64,000 nt of DNA from Mucilaginibacter sp. dw_454. Its GTDB lineage: Bacteria; Bacteroidota; Bacteroidia; Sphingobacteriales; Sphingobacteriaceae. How positions within the stretch are numbered: position 1 is the first letter of the stretch; each line of letters opens with the position of its first letter. The stretch covers positions 105,787 to 169,786 of the forward strand of contig NZ_JAAVVB010000008.1 of the NCBI RefSeq assembly GCF_018449775.1, in the 5' to 3' direction. Shown piece after piece: positions 1-8,226 of the stretch. The notes beneath the pieces were generated by a model, which searched no databases, was not told where the DNA came from, and saw only the letters and a program-made list of their open reading frames with translations. Position numbers and translations under genes: made by a program.

Positions 1-1146
1 GAGATTGATGCCGATATTGACAAGCGCGTTCGTTACTCGGTGCAGCGTGCCGGTGGCCAGGACCGTTTAGAGCAGGCTTTGGGTCGTTCTATCCTGCAAT
101 ATAAAGAAGAGATAAGACCAGACGTAAGGGAAATGCTGGTTGCGCAAAAAATGCGTGCACACATTACCGAAAAGCTGAATACTACCCCACAGGATGTAAG
201 AGATTATTTCAGAAGAATACCTGTTGACAGCTTACCTTCTTTTAACAAAGAGGTAGAGGTTGCCGAGATTGTTATCGACCCTAAATTGAATAAAGAGGAA
301 AAAGATATCTATCGCCAAAAAGCACAGGACCTGCTTGACCGTATTAAAAAAGGCGAAGATTTTGCGGCATTAGCTACCTTATATTCTCAAGATCCGGGCA
401 CAGCGCCGCAAGGTGGTGATGACGGTTTTATTAACCGCGACATGTATGTAAAGGAATTTACCTCATGGGCTTTCAGATTAAAGGCTGGCGAATACTCGCC
501 GGTATTTGAATCGGCTGATTATGGCTATTTCTTTTTACAGGTATTAGAGCGCCGCGGCGAGCAGGTACATACCCGCCACGTGTTAATTGCGCCACCAACT
601 ACACCAGAAAGTTTAGATCGCGCCAAGGGGCATGCCGATACGGTGTACAATTTATTAGATAAAAATCGCAAAAATGATTTCTTCGCCGCAGCGGCAGGTT
701 ACTACTCAGATAGTAAAGAAACCAAATACAATGGTGGCTTTATTATGAATGCCGATGGTGTTGAACAGCGCTCTACTTATATCCCTACCGATAAATTAGA
801 CCCGCAAATTGAAGCCGTAGTTGATACCATGAAAGTGGGCGGCATTTCTAAACCGACATTATTTACAGATCGTCAGGGTAAAAAGAGCTACCGTATATTT
901 TATCTGAAATCTGTAACAGACGCACACAAAGCTAACCTGGAGCAAGATTTTGCTAAATTAAAAGATTACGCTACCAGCGATAAAGTAAACCGTACCATTG
1001 CCGATTGGTTCAACAAAAAACGCAAGGATACCTATATCAGGATTGACCCTCAATATGGCGATGGATGCCCGGTATTAAAAAGCTGGAGCACGCCTGAGCA
1101 AAAGGCGATTATGCAGGCTGATATTGTACCGGGCGCTACTAAATAA
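1..1146 (+). CDS. Peptidylprolyl isomerase, SurA/PrsA-like (5' end outside window)
   Basis: The reading frame is open from base 1, so the start codon and the N-terminal chaperone part lie upstream of the window. The visible part carries two parvulin-type modules. The first is at about residues 75-175 of the visible protein (TLYSQDPGTAPQGGDDGF and a GYFFLQVLERR strand). The second follows from about 178 (VHTRHVLIAPP opening, then KYNGGFIMNADG). The family folds outer-membrane proteins in the periplasm by cis-trans isomerisation of prolyl bonds. It ends 15 bp before the MoxR gene on the same strand, so the two are probably co-transcribed. Family assignment is firm; the exact client range is not visible. 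Confidence 0.88.
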   Translation, partial: EIDADIDKRVRYSVQRAGGQDRLEQALGRSILQYKEEIRPDVREMLVAQKMRAHITEKLNTTPQDVRDYFRRIPVDSLPSFNKEVEVAEIVIDPKLNKEEKDIYRQKAQDLLDRIKKGEDFAALATLYSQDPGTAPQGGDDGFINRDMYVKEFTSWAFRLKAGEYSPVFESADYGYFFLQVLERRGEQVHTRHVLIAPPTTPESLDRAKGHADTVYNLLDKNRKNDFFAAAAGYYSDSKETKYNGGFIMNADGVEQRSTYIPTDKLDPQIEAVVDTMKVGGISKPTLFTDRQGKKSYRIFYLKSVTDAHKANLEQDFAKLKDYATSDKVNRTIADWFNKKRKDTYIRIDPQYGDGCPVLKSWSTPEQKAIMQADIVPGATK

Positions 1147-1161
1147 TATACCTAAAGCCAT

Positions 1162-2124
1162 ATGAAACATCAGTCCGACGTAGAAGCAGCCGATGCTTTA
1201 AAGCAGGCCTATGAAAAAATACGTTCTGAAATAAGTAACGTTATTGTTGGGCAGGATGAGGTGGTAAAGTTTGTGCTGATCTCTATTTTCAGCAACGGGC
1301 ATTGTTTATTGGTTGGTGTGCCGGGGCTGGCTAAAACCTTGCTGGTACAAACTGTATCACAGGTATTGGATCTTGATTTTAACCGCATACAGTTTACGCC
1401 GGATTTAATGCCTTCTGATATTATCGGGGCCGAAATTTTAGGCGAGGACCGGAATTTTAAATTCATTCCCGGACCGGTGTTCTCTAACATTATCCTGGCT
1501 GATGAGATTAACCGTACGCCACCAAAAACGCAGGCTGCTTTGTTAGAAGCTATGCAAGAGAAATCGGTAACCGCCGCTGGTGTCACGCATAAACTGGCGC
1601 AGCCATTCTTTGTACTGGCTACCCAAAATCCTATTGAGCAGGAAGGCACTTATCCGCTACCAGAGGCGCAGTTAGACCGCTTTATGTTTAAGATATCTTT
1701 AAACTATCCTTCGTTTAAAGAGGAGCTGGAAATTGTTAAAAATACCACCAGCACCGTAAAGCAATCGGTAGAGAAAGTCTTAAATGCCGAACAGATCATT
1801 TATTTCCAGCAACTGGTAAGAAATATCCCGGTAGCAGATAACGTTTTGGAGTATGCCGTTAAGCTGGTTGCCAAAACCCGTCCAGACGGTGAGTTTGCTG
1901 CCCCTAACGTAAAACGTTTACTAAACTGGGGTGCCGGCCCGCGGGCATCGCAATTCCTGATCCTGGGCGCTAAATGCCATGCAGTGATCAACGGTAAATA
2001 CTCGCCGGATATTGAAGATGTACAAGCTGTAGCAAAACCTATATTAAGCCACCGCATCGTACGCAGCTATCACGCGGAAGCGGAAGGGTTATCGACAGAT
2101 GATATTGTGGCGCAGTTGTTTTAA
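1162..2124 (+). CDS. MoxR family AAA+ ATPase
   Basis: A 320-residue AAA+ ATPase of the MoxR type. Walker A is GVPGLAKT, Walker B is LADEINRTPPKTQAALLEAM, and the sensor-1 region reads LATQNPIEQEGTYPLPEAQLDRF, a MoxR hallmark. The C-terminal lid contains RRASQFL-type residues typical of the family (GPRASQFLILGAK). MoxR proteins act as chaperones that mature or activate partner complexes, normally together with DUF58 and von Willebrand factor A proteins encoded just downstream. Here the next gene is on the opposite strand and unrelated, so the usual partners are missing from this spot. It follows the prolyl isomerase by 15 bp. ATPase identity is certain, the biological target unknown. Confidence 0.9.
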   Translation: MKHQSDVEAADALKQAYEKIRSEISNVIVGQDEVVKFVLISIFSNGHCLLVGVPGLAKTLLVQTVSQVLDLDFNRIQFTPDLMPSDIIGAEILGEDRNFKFIPGPVFSNIILADEINRTPPKTQAALLEAMQEKSVTAAGVTHKLAQPFFVLATQNPIEQEGTYPLPEAQLDRFMFKISLNYPSFKEELEIVKNTTSTVKQSVEKVLNAEQIIYFQQLVRNIPVADNVLEYAVKLVAKTRPDGEFAAPNVKRLLNWGAGPRASQFLILGAKCHAVINGKYSPDIEDVQAVAKPILSHRIVRSYHAEAEGLSTDDIVAQLF

Positions 2125-2164
2125 AAAGATACCGCTCTTTTGTCTTTAAAATTTATCAGATACT

Positions 2165-2842
2165 CTATTCCGGCAACTTGTTGTATTCCTTCTCTAATGC
2201 TGATAACACCTTTGCGATATCCTCATTGTCCGAATTAAGATCTGCTGCCACCGCTAACGTACTTTTGAAGTCTTTTTTTGCTTTTAATTTAAATATCTCA
2301 TCTATCTTTTGTTTGGTTGTCGCTTTTATCGTATCCTCGGCTATACTCAAACATGCAGAAGCGCGCCTTGAAGACCCGGCTTTCAAATATTTTTTTGCAC
2401 CTTCTACTGACGAGTATACGGCAATGTCAGGATCGGAAGTTTGATGCATTAATGCTTGAAGATGAAAAGCCGCCCCATCAGAGCTATTAGATAAATATTC
2501 CTTTTCTTTACCAATTTCTTGCTTCAATTCAACTTTGGCGTCATCTATGCTTTTGTTGAAAAACTCTTTCAATGCTATTTCCGCGATTTTACGGTCCGCT
2601 TCGATTTCGCTATAAAGTTGATCCTTGCTTAGCTTTAATTGTTTTTTCTGATACCACTGCACCGCGATTGGTACGCCAATTCCTATTACAGAGAAGAAAA
2701 ATATAAGTTTGTTCCAAGCATTATTATAAAACGAATCCATTTTATTCATCAGATCCAAAGAGTCTTTAGAGGACACTCTAACAGTATCTACAATAACTTT
2801 TACAACGCGTACTGTATCATGAATGGTAGAAGGATTGGCCAT
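2165..2842 (-). CDS. Membrane-anchored helical protein, unknown function
   Basis: I do not recognise this 225-residue protein. Residues 1-42 are polar, residues about 44-62 (LIFFFSVIGIGVPIAVQW) form a single membrane segment, and the following 65-115 are charged and helix-prone with a coiled-coil look. The C-terminal 100 residues are helical and resemble a short TPR-like solenoid (SSVEGAKKYLKAGSSRRASACLSIAED). There is no signal peptide, so the long C-terminal part probably faces one side of the inner membrane as a cytoplasmic scaffold. It stands alone between a plus-strand MoxR gene and a strong terminator. Its AT-rich codon choice differs somewhat from the neighbours, which may hint at later acquisition. 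Confidence 0.6.
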   Translation of the reverse strand: MANPSTIHDTVRVVKVIVDTVRVSSKDSLDLMNKMDSFYNNAWNKLIFFFSVIGIGVPIAVQWYQKKQLKLSKDQLYSEIEADRKIAEIALKEFFNKSIDDAKVELKQEIGKEKEYLSNSSDGAAFHLQALMHQTSDPDIAVYSSVEGAKKYLKAGSSRRASACLSIAEDTIKATTKQKIDEIFKLKAKKDFKSTLAVAADLNSDNEDIAKVLSALEKEYNKLPE

Positions 2843-2898
2843 AGTCTAATCTAAAAGGATTTAGGAAATATCTTACGTGAAGGTATAAAAATCTAGTC

Positions 2899-2941
2899 AA
2901 AAGAAAAGCGGCTTACCATTCTGGTAAGCCGCTTTTCTTTT
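2899..2941 (-). terminator. Bidirectional hairpin terminator
   Basis: Perfect inverted repeat with 19-bp arms (2899-2917 and 2923-2941) and a 5-base loop. The GC core is GCGGCTTACC, and A- and T-rich flanks provide U-tracts in both directions. It lies between two minus-strand genes and probably ends transcription of the NTF2-like gene. Confidence 0.85.
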
Positions 2942-2971
2942 ACATCAAGTTCGGCAAATAATCTCTAAGAA

Positions 2972-3835
2972 TTAATTCTCAATAGCCGAAAACACTTCTA
3001 ACAAAATGTTCCATTTGTGGCTGGCGTCAACCTCCCAGATGCGCACGTAGTTGTAATTGCTTACAATATCGCCTTTTTTAATACGGGCGCGGCCGTAGCT
3101 GTAGGCCAGGTCATTACTGGTTGAGCGGCCACCGCTGATAGTTTCGGCAGATATGGTAATGGCTTCATTGTTTAAAAACTTCATTACCTGCTCTGTACCA
3201 ATCATTGGTTCAAAACCCGGGAAATAGTAACGGCCCTCAGGGCTTAAAAACTCTTTGTAAGCACCTAATGAAGATATGGTTAACCCCTGGTTCAGCATTT
3301 TGTCTGTAGCCAGGATAATGTTTTTACCGTTAAAGGGGTCTTTATTCTTTACCGGTTTTTTATCAGCGTCAGGCTCTTTAAAATCGGTTGTGGCTTCTTT
3401 CTCCATCTCCGGGTGCTGAATGCCTAAGTCAATCAGCAATTTCAGTTTACCATCGGGGTCGGCATGCCATACAGAAACGTAATCACCAAATACTTTATCG
3501 TCGTCAGTTTTGCCATTTTGGTACACGTACGGGCCAGCGGTAAATGCCAGATCGCCATCGTACGATATACGGGCTATTTTAGGTGTCCATTGTAAAGTGC
3601 CGGGCTGTTTTTCAACGCCTTCGTAAAAATCAGTTATTTTAACAACTCTTGGTTTAAAAACTATGCCTTCAGGATCGGCAACAGCTAAAAAGCCGGCTTT
3701 AATACCTTTGCGGGCAACCAGTTTATTGAAGGCATCTTCGGCATCAACTACTTTATTAACCTGCGCCGGGGCCTGGGCCAGGGCAGCTACGGTAAAACAA
3801 ATAAAAGAGAGGGTAGCCAGTGCAATTTTTTTCAT
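2972..3835 (-). CDS. Secreted protein with two NTF2/SnoaL-like domains
   Basis: A 287-residue protein with a clear signal peptide (MKKIALATLSFICFTVAALA, cut before QAP). Two regions of about 110 residues each look like DUF4440/SnoaL-type NTF2 folds. The first covers about 28-150 (EDAFNKLVARKG, FGDYVSVWHADPDGKLKLLIDLGIQHP); the second covers about 175-285 (LGAYKEFLSPEGRYYFPGFEPMIGTEQVMKFL, NYVRIWEVDASHKWNILLEVFS). Such domains form open cones that bind small ligands or act as enzymes, but no catalytic residues can be named. It is monocistronic, with terminator 2899-2941 behind it and 95 bp to cysS in front. Assignment rests on fold-like patterns only. Confidence 0.65.
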   Translation of the reverse strand: MKKIALATLSFICFTVAALAQAPAQVNKVVDAEDAFNKLVARKGIKAGFLAVADPEGIVFKPRVVKITDFYEGVEKQPGTLQWTPKIARISYDGDLAFTAGPYVYQNGKTDDDKVFGDYVSVWHADPDGKLKLLIDLGIQHPEMEKEATTDFKEPDADKKPVKNKDPFNGKNIILATDKMLNQGLTISSLGAYKEFLSPEGRYYFPGFEPMIGTEQVMKFLNNEAITISAETISGGRSTSNDLAYSYGRARIKKGDIVSNYNYVRIWEVDASHKWNILLEVFSAIEN

Positions 3836-3930
3836 TTTTTGTGAGTTAGTGCAATTTTTGATTAATGTTTATCCCGGTTAATTACCGGGACCAAATATCT
3901 GCTATAATTTTATAAACGTTAATTTTTTGA

Positions 3931-5391
3931 TTAAATTTTAGTCCAGTTAGTTCCTTCCTTGCTGTCTTTAAGCTGGAAACCTATTTGTTGCAAACCATCG
4001 CGTATTTTGTCAGAAGTGGCATAATCGCGGTTTACTTTGGCTTCGTTGCGTAAATTAACCACCAGGTCCAGCACTTTAGGCAGGTCGTCGTTAGCAGCCT
4101 GCTCGTTCTTTAAACCCAACACATCAAACACAAAAGTGTGGATGATGTTTTTTAAAATTTCAAGATTGGCCGTATCGATCTTCATTTTACCGTCGTGCAC
4201 CGAATTGATAATGCGGGTAGCTTCAAACAATTCGGCAATTAAAACCGGGCTGTTAAAATCATCGTTCATGGCGTCATAGCAACGCTGTAATAATGGGGCA
4301 ATATCCACATCGGTGGTGCCGGATGTTTTAAGTGTATCCAGTAAAGTAACGGCATTCATCAGGCGTTTAAAACCTTTGTCTGATGCGTCCATGGCCTCGT
4401 TACCAAAATCAAGGGTACTGCGGTAATGTGCCTGCAGAATAAAGAAGCGCACCGTCATGGGGCTATAACCTCTATCCAATATAGAGTGCTCACCGCTAAA
4501 TAATTCATGCGGCAAAAAGCTGTTGCCTAATGATTTTGACATTTTTTGCCCGTTTACCGTCAGCATATTGGTATGGATCCAATAGCGGGCCGGGTTTTTA
4601 TCGCAGCAAGCTATGTTCTGTGCTATTTCGTTGGTATGGTGCGTAGGCACCAAATCAATACCACCACCATGAATGTCAAACTGATCGCCCAGATATTTAT
4701 GACTCATAGCAGAGCACTCCAAATGCCAGCCAGGGAAACCAACGCCCCATGGCGATGGCCATTTCATTAAATGCTCTGGTTTGGCTTTTATCCAAAGGGC
4801 AAAATCAAGCTTTCCTTTTTTATCATCCTGGCCGCCCAATACACGGGTATTGTTCAGCAAATCTTCCAGGTTACGGCCGTTTAGTACACCATAGTCATGC
4901 GTTGTATTATATTTCTCAACATCAAAGTAAACAGAGCCGTCAACCTCGTAGGCAAAACCGCGCTTCAGCATCACCTTGATCAGCTCTATCTGTTCAATGA
5001 TATGTCCGGTAGCGGTAGGCTCAATACTTGGCGGCAGCGTATTAAAAATCTGTAACACCTCACGGAAACCAATGGTGTACTTCTGTACAATTTCCATAGG
5101 TTCTAACTGTGCCAGTTTGGCTTTTTTTGAGATTTTATCTTCACCGGTATCGGCATCTCCTTCTAAGTGGCCGGCGTCGGTAATATTACGTACGTAGCGT
5201 ACCTTATAGCCTATATGGGTAAGGTAACGGAATATTAAATCAAAAGATATATAGGTGCGGCAATTGCCTAAATGTACATCACTATAAACAGTAGGGCCAC
5301 AAACATACATGCCAACATGCGGCGCGTTAAGTGGTTTAAATTCTTCTTTTTTGCGGGATAAAGTATTGTAAACAAATAAATTTTGTTGCAT
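3931..5391 (-). CDS. cysS: Cysteine-tRNA ligase
   Basis: A 486-residue class I aminoacyl-tRNA synthetase that charges tRNA-Cys with cysteine. Diagnostic features are the N-terminal zinc-ligand and nucleotide segment MYVCGPTVYSDVHLGN (HLGN is the HIGH motif), the WHLECSAM zinc segment and the KMSKSLGNS loop. The C-terminal DALR-like helical domain contains LRNEAKVNRDYATSDKIRDGL. Length is normal for the family. It lies in a minus-strand run after the EEP-family gene, separated by 90 bp, so it may have its own promoter. Essential housekeeping gene with no visible defect. Confidence 0.97.
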   Translation of the reverse strand: MQQNLFVYNTLSRKKEEFKPLNAPHVGMYVCGPTVYSDVHLGNCRTYISFDLIFRYLTHIGYKVRYVRNITDAGHLEGDADTGEDKISKKAKLAQLEPMEIVQKYTIGFREVLQIFNTLPPSIEPTATGHIIEQIELIKVMLKRGFAYEVDGSVYFDVEKYNTTHDYGVLNGRNLEDLLNNTRVLGGQDDKKGKLDFALWIKAKPEHLMKWPSPWGVGFPGWHLECSAMSHKYLGDQFDIHGGGIDLVPTHHTNEIAQNIACCDKNPARYWIHTNMLTVNGQKMSKSLGNSFLPHELFSGEHSILDRGYSPMTVRFFILQAHYRSTLDFGNEAMDASDKGFKRLMNAVTLLDTLKTSGTTDVDIAPLLQRCYDAMNDDFNSPVLIAELFEATRIINSVHDGKMKIDTANLEILKNIIHTFVFDVLGLKNEQAANDDLPKVLDLVVNLRNEAKVNRDYATSDKIRDGLQQIGFQLKDSKEGTNWTKI

Positions 5392-5481
5392 GATGGCAAA
5401 CTTACAATTTTTTGGTTTTAGTTACGCAGTTGTAGGAGACTGATTGACAGGTATCCCGAATTTTACAATCATACAACCTAA

Positions 5482-6600
5482 TTATCTCGCCAATAAATCG
5501 GCATAAACCGGGAAATGGTCTGACAGTTTCTTTTCGACCACCGTATAACTGTTTACGCTAAACTGCGGCGAGGCCATGATATAGTCAATCTGGTAGTTCG
5601 GAAAATCGCCATTGTAAGTACGGCCAAGCCCAAAGCCTTTTTCGATAAAGGCATTTTTTAATCCTTTTTCCATCTGATTTACGGCGTATGATGCTGGGGT
5701 ATCATTAAAATCGCCGGCTATGAGGTATGGATAAGGGCATTGTTTAGCATGTTCTTTAATTTTCGCCACCTGTTCGGCGCGTTTCAAGAAAGCGCGCTTT
5801 AGCTTCCCGCCTAATCGTTTGGTCGAACTGATATCCGGCTTACCATTTTTAGCTATTGTATCCAGGTATCGGTAATCTTGCGGACCAAAATTAATTGACT
5901 GTAAATGCACGCTATAAAATCTGAATGTATTATTACCCTTCCTGATGTCTACATATAAACATTGGTTACCACTATTACGCTGAGACAGCTGGATCATGCC
6001 CTTAGCAATAATAGGGTATTTGGAAAAGATACCTATACCATAAACTTCTTCATTATTACCTTCAAAGTTTTCTACATAAAAGTTATCAGAACCTACTATC
6101 CGTTTAATAGAATCGGTCATGGCAAACTGCCCGCGCTTGCGGCTGTAATATTCTTGTATGCCTATCACATCGGGTTGTTTGTCGGCTATAATGCTCAATA
6201 TTTCGTGTTTGGTTGGAATGTCCTTAGCCGCGCCATATTTTTTAAAGCTATGAACATTATAAGTCATCAGCCTGATAGAATTAGGATCTGACGGTTTAGG
6301 CAAATTGCTGTTACCGGGATGCAAGCCTACATTGCTTTTGAAAACGCCGAAGCCAACAACAATGCCGATAACCGACAACAGCACCAGCCAGCTTTTACGC
6401 AGCAACCAGTAAAAAATTAACAATACATTAAAGAGTAACAAAGGCAAATAAGCCAGTCCAAAAAAAGCAACGATCCAGGTTTTACGCGGATCTGTAATTG
6501 GGGCAAGGTAAGAAATAAGCAAAGCCAGGCATAAACCGCAGTTTATCCATAAAAAGAATTTATCAATTAGGGTTAACTTACTTTTTTTCTTTGCCTTCAT
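5482..6600 (-). CDS. Membrane-anchored endonuclease/exonuclease/phosphatase family protein
   Basis: The protein has 372 residues. Three hydrophobic segments in the first about 90 residues (FFLWINCGLCLALLISYLA, IVAFFGLAYLPLLLFNVLL, WLVLLSVIGIVVGFGVF) anchor it in the membrane, followed by an EEP catalytic domain. The domain shows the expected metal and phosphate motifs in order: TYNVHSF, GIQEYY, YSVHLQS, IAGDFNDTP, QIDYI and SDHFPV. Members hydrolyse phosphodiesters in nucleic acids, lipids or inositol phosphates; the membrane anchor favours a non-DNA substrate facing the periplasm, which is inference. Its start overlaps the end of the upstream rhomboid gene by 4 bases, so it is translationally coupled within the mutL-rhomboid operon. 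Confidence 0.85.
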   Translation of the reverse strand: MKAKKKSKLTLIDKFFLWINCGLCLALLISYLAPITDPRKTWIVAFFGLAYLPLLLFNVLLIFYWLLRKSWLVLLSVIGIVVGFGVFKSNVGLHPGNSNLPKPSDPNSIRLMTYNVHSFKKYGAAKDIPTKHEILSIIADKQPDVIGIQEYYSRKRGQFAMTDSIKRIVGSDNFYVENFEGNNEEVYGIGIFSKYPIIAKGMIQLSQRNSGNQCLYVDIRKGNNTFRFYSVHLQSINFGPQDYRYLDTIAKNGKPDISSTKRLGGKLKRAFLKRAEQVAKIKEHAKQCPYPYLIAGDFNDTPASYAVNQMEKGLKNAFIEKGFGLGRTYNGDFPNYQIDYIMASPQFSVNSYTVVEKKLSDHFPVYADLLAR

Positions 6601-7463
6601 TTTTTGCTGGCGCGAAATAGTATTTCTTTTTCCTGCTTGCTCAGGTTTTCGTATCCGGTTGTCGAAATCTTATCCAATATACGATCTATTTCTTCCTGTC
6701 GCGGCGTGTCGCTATTATTTATGTCGCGATTGGTCGACGCCACTTTTAGTTTTGATCTCTTCTTAAATATTCCGGCTATGGCGCTTATCCAGTCGCGGCC
6801 TTTTTGTAGCTGATTTACATATACAAAACCCATCAATGCGCCGCCCAGGTGCGCAATTTCGCCGCCGGCATTAGACCCTTTAATGCCCCAAAAGCCCATC
6901 ACCACATAAAAAATCGCTATCCACTTTAATTTAATAGGGACAACGCCAAAAAACATAATAGTATAGTTAGGGGCGATGGTAGCCGCGCCGGCAATAATAG
7001 CCATTACACTAGCCGATGCTCCAACAACCGTTGCAACCATGTACACCCCGTTATGCGTAAACATAGGAAACAGGTTATAGCTGGCTACAAACAGTACAGC
7101 CCCGGCAAATCCGCCTAATAAATATAGGCCCAGAATACGCTTGTCGCCCAAAAACTCTTCAAAGATCTGCCCCATCCAATATAACCAAAGCATATTGAAT
7201 AATATGTGCCATATACCGTCATGCATAAACATGTAGGTTAGCGGTGTCCAGAAATGGGTAAGCAGGTGTGGTAAATACGAAGGTAAAGTCAGATAACTAT
7301 AAGCCAGTACAGATACATTATCAGTGGTAAATAGCAAACTTTCAATGATAGACGTAACACTGATAGCCAGAAATACCAAAACGTTAATGCCAATAAGCAG
7401 GTACAGTTTACTGCCCGACTTAAACACCTTGTAATATATATTTTGCCAAAAACCCATACTCAA
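6597..7463 (-). CDS. Rhomboid family intramembrane serine protease with C-terminal DUF6576-like tail
   Basis: A 288-residue polytopic membrane protein. The rhomboid signature is present: HILFNMLWLY in the second helix region, the nucleophile segment GASAS, and the catalytic histidine in EIAHLGGALMGF. The last about 70 residues are soluble and end in RILDKISTTGYENLSKQEKEILFRAS, a tail commonly seen on Bacteroidota rhomboids. Rhomboids cut transmembrane substrates inside the bilayer; the substrate is unknown. It is the second of two rhomboid genes, 12 bp after the first, and overlaps the EEP gene by 4 bp. The serine motif GASAS instead of GASG is a small variation that keeps the serine. Confidence 0.9.
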   Translation of the reverse strand: MSMGFWQNIYYKVFKSGSKLYLLIGINVLVFLAISVTSIIESLLFTTDNVSVLAYSYLTLPSYLPHLLTHFWTPLTYMFMHDGIWHILFNMLWLYWMGQIFEEFLGDKRILGLYLLGGFAGAVLFVASYNLFPMFTHNGVYMVATVVGASASVMAIIAGAATIAPNYTIMFFGVVPIKLKWIAIFYVVMGFWGIKGSNAGGEIAHLGGALMGFVYVNQLQKGRDWISAIAGIFKKRSKLKVASTNRDINNSDTPRQEEIDRILDKISTTGYENLSKQEKEILFRASKK

Positions 7464-7475
7464 TAAAATCCTCTG

Positions 7476-8198
7476 TTATATAAAATTACGCGGGCCCTGC
7501 AGTTTCCACAATTTCACCAATATAAAGCCTATGATAGCGCCGCCAATATGGGCAAAGTGTGCCACATTATCGCCACCAAACTGACCAATACCCATTGATA
7601 TCTCTATGATAACATACACCGGAATAATATATTTTGCTTTAACCGGTACCGGGATAAACAGGATCATCAGCTCGGCGTTAGGGAAGATCATTCCAAAAGC
7701 TATTAATACGCCAAAAATCGCTCCTGATGCACCGACCATCGGCGTGTGAAATATATCATAGAGTTTTTGGGCGTTGTCGCCATACTGCAGATAAGATGAT
7801 TCTAACTCGGGGAATGGTATATTAAGATGCCCGGTGATAGCATGTACCTCAAAAGCTTGCACGATCATCTGGAAAACCACCGCGCCAATGCCGCAGATAA
7901 AGTAAAAGCCCAGGAACTTTTGCGAGCTCATGGTATACTCTAAAATGGCGCCGAACGAGTATAGTGCAAACATGTTAAAAAGAATATGCTCCCAACCGCC
8001 ATGCAAAAACATATAGGTTATTAACTGCCATGGCCTGAACATAGGCGAGTTAAAATAATAAACGCCAAAGTGCTCGCCAACCGGGTCAGCGGTGCCCGCG
8101 AAACCGTGGCTATAATATAGCGATACGCAAAAACATAGTATATTAATAATTAAAAGGTTCTTTAAAACCGGCGGCAGGTTAGAAAACGGTGATTGCAT
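7476..8198 (-). CDS. Rhomboid family intramembrane serine protease
   Basis: A 240-residue rhomboid with about six membrane helices. Key motifs are YMFLHGGWEHILFNMFALY, the serine loop GASGAIFG and the partner histidine in AHFAHIGGAIIGF. It is shorter than its neighbour because it lacks the soluble tail. Both rhomboids follow mutL (28 bp gap here), giving an arrangement mutL, rhomboid, rhomboid, EEP protein. The two rhomboids are only moderately alike, so they look like an old duplication with separate substrates rather than a recent copy. Confidence 0.92.
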   Translation of the reverse strand: MQSPFSNLPPVLKNLLIINILCFCVSLYYSHGFAGTADPVGEHFGVYYFNSPMFRPWQLITYMFLHGGWEHILFNMFALYSFGAILEYTMSSQKFLGFYFICGIGAVVFQMIVQAFEVHAITGHLNIPFPELESSYLQYGDNAQKLYDIFHTPMVGASGAIFGVLIAFGMIFPNAELMILFIPVPVKAKYIIPVYVIIEISMGIGQFGGDNVAHFAHIGGAIIGFILVKLWKLQGPRNFI

Positions 8199-8226
8199 GT
8201 ATGTATAAATATTTTATCTGCGGATG

